Shown here piece by piece: positions 59,043-64,000 of a stretch of DNA of 64,000 nucleotides (position 1 is its first letter; the number at the start of each line of letters is the position of its first letter). Below the pieces are notes generated by a model. It saw only the letters and a list, made by a program, of their open reading frames with translations, was not told the DNA's origin and ran no database searches. Location: NCBI GenBank assembly GCA_028280945.1, contig JANQKV010000031.1:1-64000 (forward strand). Reading direction: 5' to 3'. Both the position numbers and the translations under genes were made by a program. The DNA is from Opitutaceae bacterium (GTDB lineage: Bacteria; Verrucomicrobiota; Verrucomicrobiia; Opitutales; Opitutaceae).

Positions 59043-59684
59043 ATGCCCACGCCTGCCGCCCTTGTGCTCGATTTTGATGGCCTGATTCTCGATACCGAAA
59101 CGCCGCTGCTCGACAGCTGGGAGTACGTGCACCACCGGCACGGACTCACTTACGACCGGGCCAAGGGCCACAACATCGTGGGGCACAGCGGCGTGTTTTA
59201 CGATCCTTGGGAAGCCTTCCCCGAGGATCAGGATCGCGGTCAACTCGAGGCGGAATTTGAACAAGTGAAAACGGAAATCATCCTCCGGCAGCCGATTCTT
59301 CCCGGGGTGGTTGAACTTCTCGATGCAGCCCAAGCCTCCGGCATGATCCTCGGGGTGGCCTCAAACTCCACCCATGACCACGTGGATTCCCACCTCAAGC
59401 GGCTCAAGCTGTTCGACTACTTTGCCGCCACCACATGTCGCGACGACGTCTCCGCTCCCAAACCGGCCCCGGATGTCTACCTTCTGGCCTGCGAGCGATT
59501 GGGGGTAGCCCCCGCTGAAGCGATGGCATTTGAGGACTCCGTGCCAGGGCACCTCGCCGCCCACCGGGCCGGGTTGAGTGTGGTGGTGGTGCCCAATCCC
59601 AGCACGCGGCACTATGACTTTCCCCATGCACTCGAGCGGATCGATTCACTCGCAGATTTCGACCTGTCCGCCCTGGCCGGTTAG
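59043..59684 (+). CDS. HAD-superfamily phosphatase (beta-phosphoglucomutase-like)
   Basis: A 213-residue HAD hydrolase. Motif I is LDFDGLILDTE (nucleophile Asp10, acid/base Asp12), motif II GVASNST, motif III Lys in SAPKPAPD, motif IV AFEDSVPG. The helical cap after motif I (about 18-85) is of the class I type seen in beta-phosphoglucomutases and sugar phosphatases. Substrate not predictable. ATG at 59043 is chosen because upstream in-frame sequence is the reverse complement of the giant gene's start and has no HAD features. Confidence 0.9.
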   Translation: MPTPAALVLDFDGLILDTETPLLDSWEYVHHRHGLTYDRAKGHNIVGHSGVFYDPWEAFPEDQDRGQLEAEFEQVKTEIILRQPILPGVVELLDAAQASGMILGVASNSTHDHVDSHLKRLKLFDYFAATTCRDDVSAPKPAPDVYLLACERLGVAPAEAMAFEDSVPGHLAAHRAGLSVVVVPNPSTRHYDFPHALERIDSLADFDLSALAG

Positions 59685-59733
59685 GCCTCCGCCCGGGGCT
59701 TGCCAATCGTGCAACTGCGGCTGAAATCGCCCC

Positions 59734-60498
59734 GTGGATGTGCCGCGTTTTAATGTTTTGGGAGTAGGCATCCATGCAGTGAACCTGCCGTCCGCCACTG
59801 ACCAACTAGTGGGCGACGCGCGGGCCGGGCGAACCGGCTATGTCTGCTGCTGTGATGCCCATTCCCTCACCCAGGCGCGCCGCCAACCGTTACATCGCAA
59901 GATCCTCAACCACGCCCGGCTGGCTACTCCGGATGGCATGCCTCTCGTTTGGGCAGGCCGGCGATCGGGATTCGACAAGGTGGGCCGGACTTATGGACCC
60001 GATCTCATGGAATCGGTTTGCGCCGCGACCACCGGGTCCGAACTAAGTCATTTTTTTTATGGAGGAAAACCCGGAGTAGCCGCCGCACTTTGCCAAAAAC
60101 TGTTGGAGCGCTATCCCGGGCTAAAGGTCGCCGGCCACGAATCGCCCGAGTGGAGTGCCGACGGATACGATCTTCCCGTCGCTCCAATAAAAAATGCCCA
60201 GGCCGAATTCATCTGGGTAGGGCTTAGCACGCCAAAACAGGAAGCGTTCATGGCTCGTTATCACCAAACTCCCGGGACAACCGGCATTACCATCGGAGTG
60301 GGCGCAGCCTTCGACTTTCTCAGCGGGCGGATCCGCCAAGCTCCAAAATCCTGGCAACGTCTGGGTTTCGAATGGCTCTGGCGTCTTGGCCAGGAGCCGC
60401 GTCGATTGGCCAGCCGCTACCTCTTTGCCGTGCCATCCTTCGGAATTCGACTTCTCGCTCAACAGGCCGGATTGATCGCATACCCGTTGGAAGACTAG
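59734..60498 (+). CDS. WecG/TagA/CpsF-family glycosyltransferase
   Basis: A 254-residue GT26-type enzyme that transfers N-acetylmannosamine-type sugars to lipid-linked intermediates in surface polysaccharide synthesis. Conserved blocks: ATPDGMPLVWAGR, RTYGPDLMESV, FFYGGKPGVA, IWVGLSTPKQE and IGVGAAFDFLSGRIRQAP. GTG at 59734 (MDVPRFNVLGVGIHA) is the family start. It stands alone here, 49 bases after the HAD gene, with no polysaccharide cluster around it. Confidence 0.93.
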   Translation: MDVPRFNVLGVGIHAVNLPSATDQLVGDARAGRTGYVCCCDAHSLTQARRQPLHRKILNHARLATPDGMPLVWAGRRSGFDKVGRTYGPDLMESVCAATTGSELSHFFYGGKPGVAAALCQKLLERYPGLKVAGHESPEWSADGYDLPVAPIKNAQAEFIWVGLSTPKQEAFMARYHQTPGTTGITIGVGAAFDFLSGRIRQAPKSWQRLGFEWLWRLGQEPRRLASRYLFAVPSFGIRLLAQQAGLIAYPLED

Positions 60499-60507
60499 TC
60501 TCCGCAG

Positions 60508-61041
60508 TCACCAATTCGGCTTTATCGCGAGGATTTTCTTGGCCTCACGGGAGACCGAGTTCCGGATCCCCGGCGACAGCGGGTCGACCAGGTTGGGGCG
60601 CAGCACCAGCTTCACCTCCGAGGCCAAATCCGGATATTTTCTTACCATGTCGGCCATGAATCGGAAGGCCATCCATCGCACCGAGGGTTGCTTTTCGGGA
60701 TCCTGCCACTGTTGAAGCGCCATCTCAAAGAGTCGTCCCTCCTGCTCGTCATCGAGCTGCATGTGACTGACAATTTTCATGAGCTCGCGCCAATGCCCGT
60801 CGGGTTTGCCGGGCATGGCCGCGATCAGGCGATCAATCGAGTCGCGAATCTTGGCATCATTGGGCTCGATGCAGCTCCACATCAACCACGCCGCCCGCCA
60901 CGAGTAACGCGGCCGATCCCCCACTGCCAAATCGATCGCCTCGGGAAAATCCTCCGGATGGTCGCTCAGGTAGGCCACCATCTCCTCCTTGTAGGCGCTT
61001 ACCAGGATCTCCTCGAGTGGGGTTTGCGGCTCCATCGTCAT
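60508..61041 (-). CDS. Hypothetical helical protein, HEAT-like
   Basis: A 177-residue protein predicted all-helical, with paired amphipathic helices (YSWRAAWLMWSCIEPND; SVRWMAFRFMADMVRKYPDL) that suggest two or three HEAT-like repeats. No signal peptide or catalytic motif. The start at 61041 has GGTGG a few bases upstream; a second ATG at 61035 is equally possible. I do not recognise a specific function. It lies 10 bases after the exonuclease gene on the same strand, so the two are probably co-transcribed. Confidence 0.65.
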   Translation of the reverse strand: MTMEPQTPLEEILVSAYKEEMVAYLSDHPEDFPEAIDLAVGDRPRYSWRAAWLMWSCIEPNDAKIRDSIDRLIAAMPGKPDGHWRELMKIVSHMQLDDEQEGRLFEMALQQWQDPEKQPSVRWMAFRFMADMVRKYPDLASEVKLVLRPNLVDPLSPGIRNSVSREAKKILAIKPNW

Positions 61042-61051
61042 TCCACCTTCG

Positions 61052-61717
61052 CTAGAACAGGTCGTCTTGGGTCAGGGCCGCGCGTTTGTCGGGATCACGC
61101 GTGCTCATTTGCAGCAACCAAGTGAGCGACTCCGCCGCCATGCCGGGATCCTCGGCCAGACGAGCCAGCAACAGCGCACCCGCCAAGGCATCGTAAAGCG
61201 CCGCGTGATAATGACAGCGAGCAGCTGGACAGTGCTGTTTTGCCGCGTCATCAAGCCGCTCCTGCAATCCCGCCACGGCGACGACGTCCGCCAGTTTGGC
61301 CGATACCAACTGTGGATAGAGCTGCGGATACAGGCGTCCCGTATCGACCCAGGGGCCCCATTCATGCGCCTCACGTTCCGGTCGCACCCAATCAGGACAT
61401 GTCGGTGGGTAGGCCCAGACGCTCTTGATCAGGGTGTTTTCGGCCTGGGCAAAATGAGCCGCCAGGGGACCCGATCTCCGCAGCGCCACGAACCGGTCAA
61501 ACTCGTCTTCAAAGGGAGCCCGATCCGCCACCGATTCCGCCGCGATACCGTGCACCGCCACATCCTCCTCCCGGACCCGTCCGGTCGGCCGACACAGGCC
61601 GGTCGCCGTTTCCAGAATCGCCGCCCCCCGCATCGTCACCACGCCCCACTCTAGAATGCCCGACACCGTGCTCCCCTCAAAATCAATGAAGTGAATCGTC
61701 TGCTCAGCCCAGGACAT
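61052..61717 (-). CDS. DEDDh-type 3'-5' exonuclease domain protein
   Basis: A 221-residue nuclease of the DnaQ-like fold. Exo I is HFIDFEGS (Asp12, Glu14), Exo II region is AAHFAQAENTLI with an acidic residue at the expected place, Exo III is CHYHAALYDALAGALLL with the histidine and aspartate five residues apart as in DEDDh enzymes. It would remove nucleotides from 3' ends of DNA or RNA; substrate unknown. ATG at 61717 is chosen because it starts seven residues before the first strand; the longer frame upstream contains the repeat element. Confidence 0.83.
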   Translation of the reverse strand: MSWAEQTIHFIDFEGSTVSGILEWGVVTMRGAAILETATGLCRPTGRVREEDVAVHGIAAESVADRAPFEDEFDRFVALRRSGPLAAHFAQAENTLIKSVWAYPPTCPDWVRPEREAHEWGPWVDTGRLYPQLYPQLVSAKLADVVAVAGLQERLDDAAKQHCPAARCHYHAALYDALAGALLLARLAEDPGMAAESLTWLLQMSTRDPDKRAALTQDDLF

Positions 61718-61719
61718 AT

Positions 61720-61945
61720 CAGCCCACCAAACAGACGAAAGGACACGAAACCAATCCAAAGAAATCGAGATGCTGAGCCACTCCGTCGAATTTTTGACAC
61801 AGAGGGCATGGAGATCACAGAGATTCAAATTGCGGTTGCTCCAGCTCCGTGATCTCCGTGCCTGCTCTGTGCCCTCTGTGACTCAAAATCCCTGCCCCAC
61901 CGTCTCGTTTTCTTTTTCGTGTATTTAGTGCCTTTAGTAGGCTAA
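61720..61945. repeat. Nested imperfect inverted repeat (CACGAAA / CTCTGTG type)
   Basis: An outer pair, GACGAAAGGACACGAAA (about 61728) and TTTTTCGTGTATTTAGTGCC (about 61913), and an inner pair, TTTTGACACAGAGGGCA...GGAGATCACAGAG (61792-61822) and CTCCGTGATCTCC...TGCCCTCTGTGACTCAAAA (61845-61888), face each other. The right inner arm carries about 13 extra bases. Such CTCTGTG/CACGAAA repeats recur between genes in some environmental genomes. It fills the space between divergent genes and may hold their promoters. Confidence 0.7.
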
Positions 61946-61956
61946 CTACTCGCCTC

Positions 61957-62724
61957 GTGGACCTCACCGCCCAACGCGAACTGCTCACCGAACTTTGCAC
62001 CGCCAGCGCGGAGTTCATTGCTCCCTATTTCGGCAACCCCGGCACAAAGGTGGAATTTAAGTCCGACGATTCCCCGGTCACCGCCGCCGACCGCGGGGCC
62101 GAGGAAGTCATGCGCCGATTGATCGAAACACGTTTCCCTGACCACGGCATCATTGGAGAGGAGCATGGCTCAGCGCGGGAGGATGCCGAGTTTGTCTGGG
62201 TGCTCGATCCCATCGACGGCACCAAGAGCTTCATCACGGGTGTGCCGCTCTGGACCACCTTGATCGGCTTGCTCCACCACGGCCAACCCGTGCTCGGAGC
62301 CATCAACCAGCCCACCCTCGGCCAGCTTGCGATTGGCGACGGCACGACCACAACACTCAACGGCCAAGCCGTTCACTGCCGCCCCACCACCCGACTGAGT
62401 GAAGCCACGCTCGTTACCAGCGATCACCTCAACCTTGCCGCCTATCAAGACGGCCCCGCCTGCGATCGGCTCATTCAGCAAACGCGGCTCTACCGTACGT
62501 GGGCCGACGGCTACGGTTACCTCATGCTGGCAGCGGGTTTCGTTGATATTTCCATGGATCCCATCATGAACCTGTGGGACCTCGCCGCGCTCATTCCCGT
62601 GGTCCACGGTGCCGGGGGCACCATCACCGACTGGCAAGGCGGCGGCCCCTATCCCGCCGAATCCGCCATCGCCGCCAGCACGCCCGAATTGCATGCCGAA
62701 GTGCTGAAAACCCTGCAAAGCTGA
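61957..62724 (+). CDS. Inositol-monophosphatase-family phosphatase, probably histidinol-phosphatase
   Basis: A 255-residue Mg-dependent phosphatase. Metal ligands are in GEEHG, DPIDGTKSF and NLWDLAAL, the three IMPase motifs. The TWADGYGYLMLAAG stretch is typical of the HisN-type histidinol-phosphatase subgroup (histidine biosynthesis), although inositol-1-phosphatase cannot be ruled out. GTG at 61957 (MDLTAQRELL) is the likely start. No other his gene is near. Confidence 0.88.
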   Translation: MDLTAQRELLTELCTASAEFIAPYFGNPGTKVEFKSDDSPVTAADRGAEEVMRRLIETRFPDHGIIGEEHGSAREDAEFVWVLDPIDGTKSFITGVPLWTTLIGLLHHGQPVLGAINQPTLGQLAIGDGTTTTLNGQAVHCRPTTRLSEATLVTSDHLNLAAYQDGPACDRLIQQTRLYRTWADGYGYLMLAAGFVDISMDPIMNLWDLAALIPVVHGAGGTITDWQGGGPYPAESAIAASTPELHAEVLKTLQS

Positions 62725-62784
62725 GCGCAACTTACCCGATTTCCGGGTTTGAGTTGGTGACGACATGGGGTAATATCCCTAACA

Positions 62785-63819
62785 ATGATGCGATCCCGGC
62801 CCAGCCGATTGGAGCTCTGGGGCACCCTTCTTGGGATGAGTGCCGTGGTTTCGTTGTTGCCCGCCCAGACTTCCATCACCTCCGCAGTCACATCGACCTC
62901 GGATGGCATCGACCAAGTCGTCAACGGCCGCAACTACCTCAACCAAACCCTCGCGATCGAAAGTTTTGAGGCGGGCGGCAGCACCTACGCCATCACGGGC
63001 TCGGCTGATACCGTGCTGATCCGCCGCGGGTCCAGCGGCTCCAATAACTCCCATATCTGGTATGACACCGTCAGCAACGGCGGCGACCGCTACTCGGGTT
63101 ACATCAATGACATTGGCGAAGCCATTCTCGCCAACAACCTGCACGTGGGCACCCACAACCTGTTTGCCAATACCGGCAGTGCCTCGGCCAACATCGAACG
63201 GGTGGACCTGATGGTCACGGGCGGGTTCACCGCCACCGCAGGATTCGCCATCCCCGTCTTCGACTTCGGCGTGAACCCCCAGCACGAGTCCTTCTCCATT
63301 GCCGTTGTGACCGCCGTGGATGCCTCCGGCAACCCAACCGCCTACTCGGATCTGGCCAGCACCATCCCGTTTGTCGCCTCCAACATCTACACCCACGACA
63401 CCTTCGCCATCGAACGGTTCAATTCCAGCGACGACACCTCCGGCACCCCCTACACGATCTTCACCACCACCAACGACCAGGGGCCGGGCGGTGTGATCTT
63501 TACCCTCGATGATTTTGGGATCTCCGCCGGAACCACCATTTATGGGTATTCACTTTTTGGTTACGATGTAGACACCGGCGGCAACACCAACAACCTGGTT
63601 GATTGGACCAATACAACCTACTTCCCCGGCAGCACCCCGGGCGGCGAAGGCACGGCCGGTGGCTTTGACTTCGCGGCCGCCAACGGTATCTTCTTTCAGG
63701 ACATCGCCTTCGCCGTGGTGCCGGAACCCTCGGTCTACTCGCTGGGCTCGATCGCGGTCATCATGCTCGCCCTGGCCCGGCGCCGGTATCGTCCGCGTCC
63801 CGCCAGCCACCGAGCTTAG
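62785..63819 (+). CDS. PEP-CTERM-type exported protein
   Basis: A 344-residue protein with an N-terminal signal (ELWGTLLGMSAVVSLLPAQ) and a C-terminal sorting tail: VPEPSVYSLGSIAVIMLALARRRYR, that is a V-PEP motif, a hydrophobic helix and an Arg-rich end. These are the marks of PEP-CTERM proteins, processed by exosortase. The middle (about 30-310) is Thr/Ser/Asn/Gly-rich beta structure without a recognised domain. Two ATG codons start the gene; 62785 is given. Its stop overlaps the stop of the converging GNAT remnant. Exosortase is not in the window. Confidence 0.85.
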   Translation: MMRSRPSRLELWGTLLGMSAVVSLLPAQTSITSAVTSTSDGIDQVVNGRNYLNQTLAIESFEAGGSTYAITGSADTVLIRRGSSGSNNSHIWYDTVSNGGDRYSGYINDIGEAILANNLHVGTHNLFANTGSASANIERVDLMVTGGFTATAGFAIPVFDFGVNPQHESFSIAVVTAVDASGNPTAYSDLASTIPFVASNIYTHDTFAIERFNSSDDTSGTPYTIFTTTNDQGPGGVIFTLDDFGISAGTTIYGYSLFGYDVDTGGNTNNLVDWTNTTYFPGSTPGGEGTAGGFDFAAANGIFFQDIAFAVVPEPSVYSLGSIAVIMLALARRRYRPRPASHRA

Positions 63820-64000
63820 TCCCGCTCCCACACATCGAAACGGGCGTTCTCGGCAAAACCGAGTTTGCGCGCCAACGCGCGGGAGGCGGTGTTGGATTCA
63901 ACCGCTCCCCACACCGGCTTGCGGCCGCGGCCGGTCCGACTGGCTGACAAACCAACGGGCCACCGCCGTGGCGTATCCTTTTCGTCGATACGCAGGAAGC
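63816..64000 (-). pseudogene. GNAT acetyltransferase C-terminus with an apparent frameshift (gene continues beyond the window)
   Basis: Reading from the window edge, one frame gives LPAYRRKGYATAVARWFVSQ, the acetyl-CoA-binding motif A of GNAT enzymes, but then runs to a stop. The next frame (+1) gives KPVWGAVESNTASRALARKLGF...VWERD and stops at TAA (63816-63818), the expected GNAT C-terminus. The two frames join only if one base is removed in the GC-rich stretch at about 63918-63936. So the gene is either recently broken or the sequence has a one-base error there. Confidence 0.7.

Noticed and set aside
63761..63955. A 64-codon minus-strand frame at the window end
   Set aside because: It is the third frame of the GNAT remnant and matches neither conserved GNAT block.

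Overview
The window looks like a chromosomal segment of a GC-rich member of the Verrucomicrobiota, most likely an Opitutaceae-type bacterium. This rests on gene content and protein style, not a database search: a PEP-CTERM-type surface protein, a giant protein with a LEPR-XLL-like N-terminus, a tiny AURKAIP1/COX24-type ribosomal protein, a duplicated C-terminal domain I associate with secreted verrucomicrobial proteins, and few Shine-Dalgarno sequences. Most starts are set by protein alignment; a few (genes at 12843, 26832, 44606) are set by a clear SD.

Layout. 1-0.9 kb: the 3' end of an ISL3-type transposase and a tRNA-Ser(GGA). 1-5.3 kb: a minus-strand run hemN > sufU > sufS > dihydroorotate-dehydrogenase-like gene (haem and Fe-S metabolism). 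5.4-13.6 kb: housekeeping genes (LysM lipoprotein, kdsD, class I fumarase, MarC, YjbQ, ECF sigma factor with a translationally coupled membrane protein, polyprenyl synthase, CPBP protease). 13.6-23.2 kb: a type IV pilus/type II secretion-like operon pilM-N-O-P-like > secretin > a 1,702-residue secreted multidomain protein. 23.5-30 kb: a 31-residue ribosomal protein, AddA- and AddB-like recombination nuclease/helicase subunits, and rpsT. 30-34.4 kb: a CHASE4 histidine kinase with NarL-type regulator, RNase P RNA, a zinc-ribbon coiled-coil protein and an Rrf2 regulator with a perfect palindrome upstream. 34.5-40.1 kb: gyrB and gyrA, separated by a four-helix-bundle gene framed by inverted heptamer repeats. 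59-64 kb: HAD phosphatase, WecG-type glycosyltransferase, HEAT-like protein, DEDDh exonuclease, inositol-monophosphatase-family enzyme, PEP-CTERM-type protein, and a frameshifted GNAT at the edge.

The most interesting region is 40.35-58.8 kb, an eighteen-kilobase minus-strand locus. In transcription order it encodes a 3,268-residue LEPR-XLL-type giant protein without a classical signal peptide, a TolC-type outer-membrane protein, a short membrane-fusion adaptor, a GAF-HlyD adaptor, a PqqD-like/M50-protease/HlyD fusion, and a shortened SecA paralogue. There is no ABC ATPase. I infer a dedicated export machine for the giant protein: TolC and adaptors form the envelope conduit, the SecA-like ATPase supplies energy, and the PqqD-like domain (a fold that binds leader peptides in peptide-modification systems) reads the N-terminal signal. 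This is a hypothesis from gene content and domain logic; nothing here proves the substrate or the mechanism.
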